Source: Streptomyces sp. NBC_01296
Lineage (GTDB): Bacteria > Actinomycetota > Actinomycetes > Streptomycetales > Streptomycetaceae
NCBI RefSeq assembly: GCF_035984415.1
Contig: NZ_CP130720.1
Coordinates: 744,001 to 808,000, forward strand
Length of the DNA: 64,000 nt
Direction: 5' to 3'
Made by a program: the position numbers and the translations under genes. This document shows, one piece after another, positions 17,592-26,715 of the stretch; the stretch's first letter is position 1; every line of letters starts with the position of its first letter. The notes under the pieces are model-generated. The model saw nothing but the letters and a program-made list of their open reading frames with translations, was not told the DNA's origin and made no database searches.

Positions 17592-18824
17592 GTGAATCGC
17601 CCCACCGCCCCGCTCGTCCTCGACCCCGCAGGCGCCGACCGGCACGCCGAGGACCGGCTGCTGCGCGCCCAGGGACCCGCGGCCCGCGTCGACATCCTCG
17701 GCGTGACGGCCTGGTCCGTCACCGACCCGGCCCTCCTCAAGGAGTTGCTGACGAGCCCGGACGTGTCCAAGGACGCCCGCGCGCACTGGCCGGAGTTCGA
17801 ACAGGCCGTTCAGACGTGGCCGCTCGCCCTCTGGGTGGCCGTGAACAACATGTTCACCGCGTACGGGGCCGACCACCGCCGGCTCCGGCGGATGGTGGCC
17901 CCCGCGTTCAGCGCGCGCCGTGTCTCCCTGCTCCGCGGCACGATCGAGGCCATCGTCACCGGCCTCCTGGACGAGCTCGCCGCCCTCCCGCCCGGTGCGG
18001 TGGCAGACCTGCGCGAACGGCTCGCCTACCCGCTGCCCATCGCGGTCATCGGCCGCCTCATGGGCCTCCCCGACGAGGAGCGCGGTGAGTTCCGTTCCGT
18101 GGTGGACGGGGTCTTCGACACGACCCTGACCCCCGAACAGGCCGCCGCGAACGCGGTTCGGGCCTACGAAGTGCTCGGCCGGCTCATCGCCGCCAAGCGC
18201 GCCGAGCCCGGCGACGACATGACCTCGCTCCTCATCGCCGCCCGCGACGACGAGGGCGACGGCTCCGCGCTGTCCGACACCGAACTGGCCGACACGCTGT
18301 TCCTGATGGTCAGTGCCGGGTACGAGACGACGGTCAACGTCATCGACCAGGCGGTGACCAGCCTGCTCACCCACCCCGAACAGCTCGGCCACGTCCGCGC
18401 CGGCGGCAGCAGCTGGAACGACGTCGTCGAGGAGACCCTGCGCCACGAGCCGGCCGTGAAACACCTGCCGATGCGCTTCGCCCTGGCCGACATCCCCCTG
18501 CCCGACGGACGGACCATCGCCAAGGGGGAGGCGATCCTCGCCTCGTACGGCGCCGCCAACCGGCATCCCGACTGGCACGGCGCGGATGCCGACGCCTTCG
18601 ACGTCACGAGGGTCACGAAGGACCACCTCGCCTTCGGGCACGGCGTCCACTTCTGCCTCGGCGCCCCGCTGGCCCGGCTCGAGGTCGCGGCCGCGCTCGA
18701 GGCGCTCTTCGACCGCTTCCCGGCCCTCGAACTGGCGGTCCCCGCCGATGAGCTGGTGCCCGTGGCCTCCCTGATCAGCAACGGCCACCGGACCCTGCCC
18801 GTCCGCCTCGCCTCCTCGGCATGA
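17592..18824 (+). CDS. cytochrome P450
   Basis: A 410-residue soluble bacterial P450. The oxygen-activating I-helix has the canonical SAGYETT, the K-helix has EETLRHEP, and the haem-binding loop is FGHGVHFCLGAPLAR with the thiolate ligand C355. Length and motifs fit class I actinobacterial monooxygenases of the CYP105/107 type that need a separate ferredoxin; none is encoded next to it. The GTG start follows AGGAG by seven bases. It stands alone and is not part of an obvious biosynthetic cluster. Confidence 0.92.
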   Translation: MNRPTAPLVLDPAGADRHAEDRLLRAQGPAARVDILGVTAWSVTDPALLKELLTSPDVSKDARAHWPEFEQAVQTWPLALWVAVNNMFTAYGADHRRLRRMVAPAFSARRVSLLRGTIEAIVTGLLDELAALPPGAVADLRERLAYPLPIAVIGRLMGLPDEERGEFRSVVDGVFDTTLTPEQAAANAVRAYEVLGRLIAAKRAEPGDDMTSLLIAARDDEGDGSALSDTELADTLFLMVSAGYETTVNVIDQAVTSLLTHPEQLGHVRAGGSSWNDVVEETLRHEPAVKHLPMRFALADIPLPDGRTIAKGEAILASYGAANRHPDWHGADADAFDVTRVTKDHLAFGHGVHFCLGAPLARLEVAAALEALFDRFPALELAVPADELVPVASLISNGHRTLPVRLASSA

Positions 18825-18915
18825 CCTGCTGAGAGGGCGGAACGACCCCCGAAGTTCACTTCCCCGACGCCTCCCGCGGGCCGATCACCGACCACGTCCG
18901 CCCTAGGCTGCCGCC

Positions 18916-20385
18916 ATGGCTGAGGTGGGGGTCACGGTCCGGGATTGCCGGCTGCTCGGAACGCTCGGGTCGGTGCTGCTGGCGGCCGGGAGCTGGTCGG
19001 CCGGCGCACTGCCTTTCGGGGTCCCCGACGGGGTGTGGGCGCAGCGGAGCCCGGCCCACACGGTGCTGGGAGCTGCGGCCTCGTACGCCGGGCTGGTGCT
19101 GCTCATGCTCGCCTGGTGGCGGCTGGGCGGGCTGCTGCGGGACGGGGAGCCCGTCGGCCGCAGGCAGCTGCGCTCCGTGCTGTGGTCCTGGGTTCTGCCC
19201 CTCGTACCGGGCCCGCTGCTGTTCAGCAACGACGCGTACAGCTATGTCGCGCAGGGCGCGCTGGCGGGCCGGGGCTGGGACGTGTACCGGCTGGGGCCGT
19301 CGGCGCTCGGCGGTCCGCTCGCGGACAACGTGCCGGAGATGTGGCAGGACGCACCGGCGCCCTACGGGCCGCTGGCCGTCGCGGCGACGCGGGCCGTGGT
19401 GGCCGTCACGGGCGAACACCACACGGTGGCGGCGGTGCTGGGGATGCGGCTGGTGGCCCTGGTGGGGCTGGGGCTGATCGTGTGGGGCATCGGCCGTCTT
19501 GCGTCCGAGTGGGGCGCCGGGGAGGCCGGGGCGCTGTGGGCGGCCGTGCTCAACCCGCTGGCGCTGGTGCATCTGGTGGGCGGGGCCCACAACGAGGCGC
19601 TGATGATCGGGCTGATGGTGGCGGGGCTGGTGGCCTTCCGCCGGGGCCGATGGGTGCTGGGCACCGTCGTCCTCGCGTCGGCCGCGCTGGTGAAGGTTCC
19701 CGCCGCGGTGGCTCTGCTGTGTGCCGCCGCGTGGTCCGTCGGCGGGCGGCCGGACCGGCGTTCGGGCTGGTCGCGGGCGGCGGGAATCTCGCTGGTGGCC
19801 CTCGCGGCGCTGGTGCTGGGCGTGGGTGTTTGCGGCCAGGGCTGGGGGTGGCTGTCGACGCTGAAGGGCCCGACGCAGGTGTACACGGTGCTCTCGCCCA
19901 GCACGGACGTGGGCCGGGTGCTGGGGCTGTTCGCCGAGGGGTTCGGCGTGGGTACGGCGGCCGGTGCGATCGCCGCCGCACGGTCGGTGGGGATGCTGCT
20001 GGGCGTGTGCGCGGTGGTCTTCTGTGCGTGGCGTGCCCCGCGTACGGGTCCCGAGTACGCCACCGGCATGGCGCTGCTGGGACTGGTGGCGGCCGCCCCG
20101 GTCGTACAGCCCTGGTACGTGCTGTGGGGGATGGTGCCGCTGGCGGCGGTCGCCTGGCGGCTGTTGGAGGACACCCGGGCGAGGCTGGCGGTGCTGGGGC
20201 TGCTGGTGATCGTGCTGCCCAGCGGGACGGCGCCCACCTGGCCCTATGCGCTCGCGGCCGTCACGGGGGCGTCGGCGGCCGTGGCGGCACTCGTGGCGTG
20301 GGGTCCGCTGCGGCTGGGGGCGGTGCCCCGCCTCCTGCTGCAGGAGCGCGCGTGGGTGCGCGCGGCGGCCAGAACGCGCCGGTGA
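18916..20385 (+). CDS. mptB: MptB-like polyprenol-phosphomannose alpha-1,6-mannosyltransferase
   Basis: A 489-residue multi-spanning GT-C protein. The first outer loop has SNDAYSYVAQGALAGRGWDVYRLGPSALGG and PEMWQDAPAPYGPLA, characteristic of the MptA/MptB mannosyltransferase family that extends the alpha-1,6-mannan core of actinobacterial lipoglycans on the outer membrane face. A later loop has HNEALMIG. Streptomyces do not make full mycobacterial lipoarabinomannan, so the actual glycan is unknown. The ATG at 18916 begins just before the first helix and the gene stands alone. Confidence 0.75.
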   Translation: MAEVGVTVRDCRLLGTLGSVLLAAGSWSAGALPFGVPDGVWAQRSPAHTVLGAAASYAGLVLLMLAWWRLGGLLRDGEPVGRRQLRSVLWSWVLPLVPGPLLFSNDAYSYVAQGALAGRGWDVYRLGPSALGGPLADNVPEMWQDAPAPYGPLAVAATRAVVAVTGEHHTVAAVLGMRLVALVGLGLIVWGIGRLASEWGAGEAGALWAAVLNPLALVHLVGGAHNEALMIGLMVAGLVAFRRGRWVLGTVVLASAALVKVPAAVALLCAAAWSVGGRPDRRSGWSRAAGISLVALAALVLGVGVCGQGWGWLSTLKGPTQVYTVLSPSTDVGRVLGLFAEGFGVGTAAGAIAAARSVGMLLGVCAVVFCAWRAPRTGPEYATGMALLGLVAAAPVVQPWYVLWGMVPLAAVAWRLLEDTRARLAVLGLLVIVLPSGTAPTWPYALAAVTGASAAVAALVAWGPLRLGAVPRLLLQERAWVRAAARTRR

Positions 20386-20600
20386 GCCCGGCGGGGGAAC
20401 GGGGTTGTCCCGGCCCGTGGTGATCACTAAGGTCGGCCGTGTGACTGCCGGGTCGGCCTTGAGCCATGTACGAGTAGGGTTCCCGGCCTCGGCGTGAGCA
20501 CGAGGCGGGCCAGGGGCCCGCCGCTTCTCCGCGTTTTCGTTCCCCGGCGCCCGCGTGTGGCGCCGTTCCAGCGGATCCCGAAACCGGAGACACCCCACTC

Positions 20601-21008
20601 GTGCAGAACACTCAGCAGTATCCGAACGCCGTCCAGTTGAACCACACCGTCGTCCATGCCGGGGACCGGCAGCTGTCGGCCGAGTTCCTCGCCGTGATCC
20701 TGGGACTGGAGGTCGGGGCTCCGTTCGGGCCGTTCCTGCCCGTCGACCTCGGCAACGGCGTGACGCTCGACTACTACGCGATGACCGACGAGCCGATCCA
20801 GCCGCAGCACTACGCGTTCCTCGTGCCCGACGAGCGGTTCGACACCATGATCGCCCGCCTGGAGGCGGTCGGGGTCACCTACTACGCCGACCCCCACCAC
20901 ACCGAACCCGGGCGGATCAACCGCCTGTTCGGCGGTCGCGGCGCGTATTTCGCCGACCCGGACGGCCACAACATGGAGATCATGACCCGCCCCTACGCCC
21001 GCCCATAG
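20601..21008 (+). CDS. VOC-superfamily protein (glyoxalase-like)
   Basis: A 135-residue vicinal oxygen chelate protein with two beta-alpha-beta-beta-beta halves: LNHTVVHAGDRQLSAEFLAVILGLEVG (His and flanking residues of the first metal site) and FADPDGHNMEIM (Glu of the last strand). Such proteins include glyoxalases, extradiol dioxygenases and drug-binding proteins; nothing here fixes the substrate. The GTG start has GGAGA about 11 bases upstream. The 215 bases before it hold no other gene. Confidence 0.8.
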   Translation: MQNTQQYPNAVQLNHTVVHAGDRQLSAEFLAVILGLEVGAPFGPFLPVDLGNGVTLDYYAMTDEPIQPQHYAFLVPDERFDTMIARLEAVGVTYYADPHHTEPGRINRLFGGRGAYFADPDGHNMEIMTRPYARP

Positions 21009-21022
21009 CCGTGAGGCGGGCC

Positions 21023-21130
21023 TCAGCGTGGGCTGCTGGTGAGCCTGCCCTCGGGCCGGTCGGTCACCTCCAGCAGCCGCCGCGTGTGCTCGATGCGCAC
21101 CCTGGTCGGCGCCCCCGGCGGCCGTGAGGA
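21023..21130 (-). pseudogene. possible remnant of an AraC-type regulator C-terminal region
   Basis: On the minus strand a short reading frame encodes RVRIEHTRRLLEVTDRPEGRL. This resembles the first helices of an AraC-type DNA-binding domain, where RxxxARRLLExTDxPVxxIA is typical. The rest of the domain is missing and the frame stops at once. It lies head to head with the decayed oxidoreductase at 21192, a common arrangement for an intact AraC/oxidoreductase pair. The match is short and uncertain. Confidence 0.3.
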
Positions 21131-21191
21131 CTTGACCGCCATCCACGAACGGCACGTCTGCGTCGGCCTCGACCTGTCCGTCCCGCACGCC

Positions 21192-21507
21192 GTGCGGGCC
21201 ATCACGCAGACCGCCTTCGGCGGCCCGGAGGCGCTCCGGCTCACCGGGACCGACCGGCCCACGCCCGGCACCTCGCCCACGAGCCGGTCGGCCGCACCGG
21301 CCGGCAGGACCTGGTGGACACCGGGTGCAGCCCGGGCAGCGGCGACCTGGTGGTCGACCACCGCACGGCCGACTTCGCCGAGACCGTCACGGACGCGGAC
21401 GTCGTCCTCGACACCATCGGCGGAGGAGGCTGAACGGCTCGGGCTCCGGGCCGTGTTCATGGCGGCGGAGGCCGATCATGCCGGCCTGCAGGAGACCGCC
21501 GCACCCG
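21192..21507 (+). pseudogene. decayed zinc-type NADP oxidoreductase (MDR family)
   Basis: Three pieces of a quinone-oxidoreductase-like protein survive in different frames. The N-terminus VRAITQTAFGGPEALRL starts at 21192. A middle Rossmann piece VVDHRTADFAETVTDADVV followed by LDTIGG ends in a stop at 21431-21433, in another frame. A C-terminal helix EEAERLGLRAVFMAAEADHA follows, back in the first frame (about 21420-21507). An intact family member is about 310 residues, so most of the gene has been deleted and the rest is frameshifted. It adjoins the 3' end of the flavin monooxygenase gene, whose C-terminus reads antisense into it. Confidence 0.65.
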
Positions 21508-23110
21508 CCTCGCGGGGTGAACAGCCCGCGCCGCTCGCCGCCGGCCCCTCACCGTGCGACCCGCCCCGGTCCGGCTGCGCAACGCGGGTCGCCCAGGCGT
21601 GCAGGTCGTCGGCCGAGGCATCGACCGGGGCATCGGCGGAGCCGGCCCAGGCTATGTAGCCGTCCGGGCGGACCAGGTACAGGCCGCGCCCGTACGCCTC
21701 GTACGGGCCTGTCCGTGCCGTACGCAGGCCCGGGAGGGGCGGCAGTCGGTCCGGCAGCGGGGTGTCGACCGCGAGCAGCGTGAAGTGGGGGCCTCGGTAG
21801 AGGTCGAAGAGGCGCAGCCCGTCGCGCCGTCCGTCGGGTGCACGGTCTCCCGCGGTGAGGGCGTCCTCGGCCAGACCCGTGCGTGTCTCGCAGGTGAGCG
21901 ACGAGTCCCTCTGGTCGAGGCCGAGTTGGCGGGTGGCGGCGCCGCGCCGTTCCTCGCCTCGGTGGATGCGGGTGGACAGCCCCAGCATCGCGGCGGCGTT
22001 GGGCAGGCGCTCCTCCTCGTACGTGTCCAGCAGCGCCTCGGGGGCTCCGTCCCGCAGGACGGCGGCGAGCTTCCAGCCCAGGTTGTAGGCGTCCTGGACG
22101 CTGGTGTTGAGTCCCTGGCCGCCTGCCGGTGAGTGGATGTGGGCGGCATCGCCCGCGAGGAAGACCCTGCCCTCGCGGAAGCGATCGGCGAGAGCGGCGT
22201 TCACCGTGAAGTCCGATGCCCAGCGGACCTCGGTGACCTCCTCGGCCGGTATATGGGTGAATGCGGCAACCAGCGCGCGCACGTCGTCCGCCGCGATCTC
22301 GTTCCCTACCGGCGCCGGCTGTGCGACGAACTGGAACTCCCCCGAATGCGGCAGGGGACACAGGGCCGCAAAGCCCGTGCCGCCCGCGGCGGGCGGGAAG
22401 ATGTGCCAGTTCTCCCGGTCGAGCGTCGGGATGACCACATCGGCCACGAGCATCGGGGCGGGGTCGACGCGCTCGCCGGTCATCTTGACGCCGACGAGCC
22501 GGCGGACCGTGGACCGGCCGCCGTCCGCGGCGACGGCGTACCCCGCGCGGACGGTCACCGGACCTCCGCCTCCCACCGGTATGAGCGTGGCCGTGACGGC
22601 CTCGGCATCCTGGGTGAGCCCGGTCAGCTCGGCGCCGAACACCACGTCACCGCCCAGCTCGCGGAGCCGGTCGAGCAGGATCCGCTGGGTGCGCCACTGG
22701 GGCAGGATCCAGGGCCCGGTATAGGGCGCGTCCTCGGTCGACTCGGCGTCGTCGAACATCCGGTACTCGCCCGCGCGGGCGCCTCCCTGCCACGTCATGC
22801 CGATCGGCGCGTGGCCGCCCCACCGCATGATCTCCTCGAGGATGCCGAGGTCGTGGAAGACCTCCAGGGTCCGCGGCTGGATCCCCTTGCCCCGGGAACC
22901 GGGGAACAGCTCCGGCGACCGCTCGACGACGAGCGCGCGCACGCCGCGCCGGGCGAGGTCGCAGGCCAGCACCAGGCCGGTGGGCCCGGCGCCCACGATC
23001 AGGACATCGCTCCGCCGGTCCCCCAGGGCCGCGATCCCCAGGGCGGCGCCCCGCTGCCGCTCCTCCTCGTGCTCGTTCTCGTGCCGGTGCTCGTGTCCGT
23101 ACTGCGTCAT
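21476..23110 (-). CDS. FAD-dependent aromatic/antibiotic monooxygenase
   Basis: A 544-residue class A flavoprotein hydroxylase. The FAD dinucleotide motif is VLIVGAGPTGLVLA (about residue 36 on), the second FAD contact is FLAGDAAHIHSPAGGQGLNTSVQDAYNLGWKLA, and a thioredoxin-like C-terminal domain follows. This is the PheA/TfdB/rifampicin-monooxygenase type. An unusual His/Glu-rich N-terminal run (YGHEHRHENEHEEE) precedes the FAD domain. The last 30 or so residues look non-homologous and overlap the decayed oxidoreductase, so the original stop may have been lost. The ATG at 23110 has GGGGAG upstream. It is divergent from a TetR gene and probably repressed through the operators at 23143-23195, which suggests drug- or aromatic-inducible detoxification. 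Confidence 0.88.
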   Translation of the reverse strand: MTQYGHEHRHENEHEEERQRGAALGIAALGDRRSDVLIVGAGPTGLVLACDLARRGVRALVVERSPELFPGSRGKGIQPRTLEVFHDLGILEEIMRWGGHAPIGMTWQGGARAGEYRMFDDAESTEDAPYTGPWILPQWRTQRILLDRLRELGGDVVFGAELTGLTQDAEAVTATLIPVGGGGPVTVRAGYAVAADGGRSTVRRLVGVKMTGERVDPAPMLVADVVIPTLDRENWHIFPPAAGGTGFAALCPLPHSGEFQFVAQPAPVGNEIAADDVRALVAAFTHIPAEEVTEVRWASDFTVNAALADRFREGRVFLAGDAAHIHSPAGGQGLNTSVQDAYNLGWKLAAVLRDGAPEALLDTYEEERLPNAAAMLGLSTRIHRGEERRGAATRQLGLDQRDSSLTCETRTGLAEDALTAGDRAPDGRRDGLRLFDLYRGPHFTLLAVDTPLPDRLPPLPGLRTARTGPYEAYGRGLYLVRPDGYIAWAGSADAPVDASADDLHAWATRVAQPDRGGSHGEGPAASGAGCSPREAGAAVSCRPA

Positions 23111-23142
23111 CGATCTCCCCATTCCCGTAGCGAGGACTTCTC

Positions 23143-23195
23143 CTTAACAACGTTAAGGAGGCCCGTATCGCAAGAGTGCCCTTAACGTTGTTAAG
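23143..23195. promoter_or_regulatory. paired TetR operators between monooxygenase and TetR genes
   Basis: CTTAACAACGTTAAG (23143-23157) and CTTAACGTTGTTAAG (23181-23195) are exact reverse complements and each is itself nearly palindromic (TTAAC core). Their centres are 38 bp apart. They flank the space where both divergent promoters must lie, so one repressor could shut both genes. Confidence 0.8.
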
Positions 23196-23240
23196 CTGTC
23201 AACCCTCGAACGAGTGCACCGCCCGGGAGACAGGCAGACG

Positions 23241-23921
23241 ATGAACGCCAAGCCGCAGCAGACACCCCCTCGCGTCCCGCCGCTGAGCCGCCTGACCGTC
23301 GCCGAGACCGCGCTGCGGCTGCTCAACGAGGGCGGGCTCGACAAGCTCACGCTCCGCGCCATCGCGCAGGAGCTGGACGTGAAGGCGCCGGCGCTCTACT
23401 GGCACTTCAAGAACAAGCAAGAGCTGATCGACGAGATGGCCACCGAGATGTTCCGGCGCATGACCGTGAGACCGGCGGAATCCGGGGCGGACGACTCCTC
23501 GACGCCGTGGCGCGAGCGGATGCTGGTCGCCCATCACGGTCTGCGCCGCGCCCTGCTCGCCTATCGCGACGGAGCCCGCGTGTTCACCGGGTCACGCTTC
23601 ACCGGAACCGAGCACGCGGAACAGTCCGAGGCCTACCTGGCGGCCCTGCTGGCGCAGGGGTTCGAACTGCCGCAGGCCGTACGGGCCATGGCGACCGCCT
23701 TCTCGTACACGCTCGGGTTCGTGATCGAGGAACAGGGCGTCCACCCCGTCCCGGGCGAGCGCCGGGAGGGCTACGACGTGGCGGAACGCAGCGAGCGCCT
23801 GGCCGACTACCCGCTCGCGGCGGCCGCCGGTGCGCACCTCTTCCAGGAGTACGACGAACACTTCGAAGAGGGCCTGCAGATCGTCATCGACGGCATCGCC
23901 GCGCGCTACGGCATCCGCTGA
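23241..23921 (+). CDS. TetR-family repressor (TetR_C_1 type)
   Basis: A 226-residue regulator. The N-terminal helix-turn-helix (residues 12-58) is ETALRLLNEGGLDKLTLRAIAQELDVKAPALYWHFKNKQEL, the form found in true tetracycline repressors and relatives with a TetR_C_1 ligand-binding domain (about 75-225). The ATG at 23241 is favoured because the domain starts soon after; a GTG at 23214 adds nine residues. Being divergent from the flavin monooxygenase, with two matching operators between, it most likely represses both genes until a small aromatic or antibiotic ligand binds. Confidence 0.88.
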   Translation: MNAKPQQTPPRVPPLSRLTVAETALRLLNEGGLDKLTLRAIAQELDVKAPALYWHFKNKQELIDEMATEMFRRMTVRPAESGADDSSTPWRERMLVAHHGLRRALLAYRDGARVFTGSRFTGTEHAEQSEAYLAALLAQGFELPQAVRAMATAFSYTLGFVIEEQGVHPVPGERREGYDVAERSERLADYPLAAAAGAHLFQEYDEHFEEGLQIVIDGIAARYGIR

Positions 23922-23961
23922 GCCGCGGGGCGGGCCGTCCGCGCCCGTCCGCGCCCGTCCG

Positions 23962-24852
23962 CTACGGCACGTTCTTCGTGGTCTCGCAGCGGACGGCCAC
24001 GTCGCTTCCGTCATTGCCGTCGCAGGTGTCCTTCAGGTCGTCGCCCCCGTCCATCACGTCATTGCCGCTCGCCGCCTCTTCCGCCGGGGAGAGCGGTACC
24101 GGCGCGCCCTGAGCGGGCTTCGCCGAGGAGGTCGGGCGGCTCTGGCGGCCCGGCCGGGCCGGCTTCGCGGCCACCCCGTTCTCGCCCTTGCCGTGCGCGG
24201 CGTGGCCCGAGTTGCTGTCGCCGATGATGGCATCGACGCCGGGCCCGCCCATGAGTACGTCGGCGCCGTGGCCGACCGCGCTGGCCTCGGCGGAGGAGTC
24301 GCCGGTGATGCTGTCGTCACCGGGCCCACCGTCGATGACGTCCCTGCCGCCGCCCGTCGCGTTGATGCCGCCGCGGCTGTCGCCGATGATGGCGTCGTTC
24401 CCGTCCTCGCCGAACAGGACGTCGTTGCCGCCGCCGGACGCGCTGGAGCCGAAGGCCATGCTGTCCCCGCCCATGCGGTCGTCACCCGGCCCGCCGAAGA
24501 GGACGTCATCGCCCCCGCCGGCGACGGAGGTTCCGGTGGCGATCAGGTCGCCGCGCAGGAGATCCGCGCCTTCGCCGCCGTCCAGCCGGTCGTTGCCCAG
24601 GCCTCCGGCGATCGTGTCGTTGCCGGCCAGGCCGCAGATCAGGTCGTCCCCGCCGAGCCCGTCGATGGTGTCCGCACCCGCCGACCCGATGATGACGTCA
24701 TTGCCCTCCGTCCCGGCGATCGTGCCTGCCCCCGTGATGGTCGCCGCGCGGCCGAAGCAGGTGGCCTCGGGCGCGTCGGCGGCCGCTGCCGGGACGCCGA
24801 AGGAGAGCAGCGCGGCTGCGGTCAGCAGGGTGAGTGACTTACGACAAGGCAT
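23962..24852 (-). CDS. secreted calcium-binding RTX-repeat protein
   Basis: A 296-residue exported protein. After a signal peptide ([10 protein letters not shown] to about residue 25, AAA-DAPEA) there are eight or more nonapeptide GGxGxDxxx repeats ([47 protein letters not shown] and others) that form a calcium-bound beta-roll. A low-complexity Pro/Lys linker (about 215-255) precedes a last repeat. No enzymatic domain is present, so it may be a surface or matrix protein. The four cysteines are spread so that disulfides could tie the two ends. The ATG has a strong GGAGG five bases upstream. Confidence 0.85.
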   Translation of the reverse strand: MPCRKSLTLLTAAALLSFGVPAAAADAPEATCFGRAATITGAGTIAGTEGNDVIIGSAGADTIDGLGGDDLICGLAGNDTIAGGLGNDRLDGGEGADLLRGDLIATGTSVAGGGDDVLFGGPGDDRMGGDSMAFGSSASGGGNDVLFGEDGNDAIIGDSRGGINATGGGRDVIDGGPGDDSITGDSSAEASAVGHGADVLMGGPGVDAIIGDSNSGHAAHGKGENGVAAKPARPGRQSRPTSSAKPAQGAPVPLSPAEEAASGNDVMDGGDDLKDTCDGNDGSDVAVRCETTKNVP

Positions 24853-25073
24853 TCAGACCTCCGGTGGGAGTGGTCACAGCTGCCCGGCCGTCCGAGGGAC
24901 CAGGCTCGAATCCGTCGGGAACATATGGTGTGAAAGCCTCGAAGGCAATGAAATGCATAGCCTTTTGTATGTCTTACGCTCGGTTGGCCCCTCTCCGGAG
25001 CGGGCCGCGCACCCGGACGGGTCCGCTCCGCCTCGAGGGAGCGGGTCCCCGGACGGTCGCCTACCGTCGAGGT

Positions 25074-25358
25074 ATGAGCGGGATCATCGTGGTGCACGAG
25101 CTCGACACGCCGCATGCGACCCGCGCCGGCAAGGGGCCGGCGCAGGGCACCGAGACACCCGTCCGCCGGGTGCATGCCGCACCTGCCGCGCCGGGTACGA
25201 CCACCGAGCCGGGGCCGCGCACGCTCTGCGGCAAGGACACCTTCGCGATGGAGCCGGCCCGCTGGACCCCGTCCGGGCAGCCGGGCTCCCCGTGGTACCC
25301 GCCGCAGGAGGCGAGCCTGGTGTGCTCCTCCTGCGATGCGGTGATGGACGACAGCTGA
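25074..25358 (+). CDS. small hypothetical protein with a C-terminal cysteine cluster
   Basis: A 94-residue protein with a Pro/Thr-rich N-terminal half and a conserved-looking C-terminus: TLCGKDTF, then VCSSCDAVMDDS. The cysteine spacing (C, then CxxC) suggests a small zinc ribbon. The family is not recognised. The ATG at 25074 has only GAGG close upstream, and TACCGT at 25062 could serve as a -10, so the message may be leaderless. The 221 bases upstream (24853-25073) hold no other gene that I can support. Confidence 0.6.
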   Translation: MSGIIVVHELDTPHATRAGKGPAQGTETPVRRVHAAPAAPGTTTEPGPRTLCGKDTFAMEPARWTPSGQPGSPWYPPQEASLVCSSCDAVMDDS

Positions 25359-25619
25359 TCGGACCCCCGCTCCACGCCGATCCGTGGCTCACCGCGGCTG
25401 CCGCCGCCCGGACGGCGGAGCTCTTTCCCGGACGCCCGGCCGACCATCCGGCCGTACGCCGTCACCGGCTTCCTCGCGTCCGGACGGGGTCCAGGACGCG
25501 CCGGTGGCGGCACACCGCATGCGCACGCGGTGTGCTCACGTGAAGCTTGAGACCAGGTGACACGCACCACCCCGCACCACCAGGTCGTGGCGACCGCGCC
25601 CAAGGAAAGGTCTGTCCTC

Positions 25620-26174
25620 ATGTCGCTCACCCATCGCAAGGACCTCGGACTGCTCGCCCTGCGCCTTGGGGCAGGCGGTGTGCTGATCGCACACGGGGCG
25701 CAGAAGCTCTTCGGCTGGTTCGGCGGAGCCGGTATCGAGGGCACGGCCCGGGGCATGGAGCACATGGGATTCACGCCGGGACGGGAGAGCGCGATCGCGG
25801 CCGGGCTCGGCGAGGCCGGCGGCGGCGCGCTCCTCGCGCTGGGGCTCGCGACCCCGGCGGCCGGCGCGGCCGCGGCGGGCGCCATGGCCGGCGCCGCCGC
25901 GGTGCACGCGCCCGCCGGGTTCTTCGCCCAGGGCGGCGGCTTCGAGTACCCGGCCTTCCTCGGCTTCGTCGCGGCCTGCCTCGGCCTCTCGGGGCCCGGT
26001 TGCTACTCGCTCGACCATGTCACCCGGCACCGGCTGGACCGGCCGGCCACGGTGGTGATGGCGTTCACGCTCAGCGCGGCCGCGGCCACCGTCGTCCTCA
26101 ACCGGCGGGCCGCAACGCTCGCCGCCGCCGAAGCGTCCGGCCCGGGCCAGGACTCCGACAGCCAGACGGCGTAG
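25620..26174 (+). CDS. DoxX family membrane protein
   Basis: A 184-residue four-helix membrane protein of the DoxX/TQO small-subunit type: LALRLGAGGVLIAHGAQKLFGWFGGAGIEGTARGMEHMGFTP at the N-terminus is the family signature, followed by three more hydrophobic segments (about 60-80, 95-120, 135-155). DoxX proteins are linked to membrane redox and to oxidoreductase complexes in actinobacteria, but the activity here is unknown. AAAGG lies about ten bases before the ATG at 25620; a GTG at 25557 in frame adds 21 non-conserved residues. The 261 bases upstream show no gene. Confidence 0.82.
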   Translation: MSLTHRKDLGLLALRLGAGGVLIAHGAQKLFGWFGGAGIEGTARGMEHMGFTPGRESAIAAGLGEAGGGALLALGLATPAAGAAAAGAMAGAAAVHAPAGFFAQGGGFEYPAFLGFVAACLGLSGPGCYSLDHVTRHRLDRPATVVMAFTLSAAAATVVLNRRAATLAAAEASGPGQDSDSQTA

Positions 26175-26197
26175 CCGCCATCGCCGGCTCGCAGGGG

Positions 26198-26449
26198 CTA
26201 CCAGCCGAAGCGGCGGTCGACCTCCCGGGCGAACTCCTCGAACGTCAGCACGTTGTCGCCGTTCTTGTCGGCGGCGTCGAAGAGCGCGGACGAGGCGTCG
26301 ACATCGCCCAGGGCCCAGAACGGCAAGTCGCCGTTGGCCGCCAGGGTCGGGCCCTTCGTCCGCAGGGCGGTGATCACTTCCAGGCGGGTCAGGGTGCCGT
26401 CATGGTTGAGATCGAGCGCCTCGAACAGCTTGCGGGCCTTCGCACTCAT
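26198..26449 (-). CDS. small EF-hand calcium-binding protein
   Basis: An 83-residue soluble protein made of two EF-hand units. The first loop DLNHDGTLTRLE (about 14-25) and the second DKNGDNVLTFEE (about 61-72) have Asp at positions 1 and 3, Asp at 5 and Glu at 12, so both should bind Ca2+. It resembles calerythrin-like proteins of actinomycetes. The ATG at 26449 is preceded by GGAAGG. It converges on the DoxX gene. Confidence 0.8.
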   Translation of the reverse strand: MSAKARKLFEALDLNHDGTLTRLEVITALRTKGPTLAANGDLPFWALGDVDASSALFDAADKNGDNVLTFEEFAREVDRRFGW

Positions 26450-26715
26450 CACGTACGTCCTTCCGGGAGGAGTCGGCAGGAACTGCCTGCCGCCAGCCTA
26501 CGGCGCCGCCCACCCCGGCCGGCGGGCGCGGGCCCCCCGGAGCGCGAGCGGCGGCGGACGCCCGGTCCGGTCACGGGCCGTGGGGCCGACCGGCCGGACC
26601 GCGGCATCTTCCCCAGCGGGATCCGAACCTTTCGGCGTACGAGGCCGTGCCCCATCCCAGGCAATGACGCGCACAGCCGGCGCAAGCCGACCCAGCAGCC
26701 GGAGGAATCACGCGG

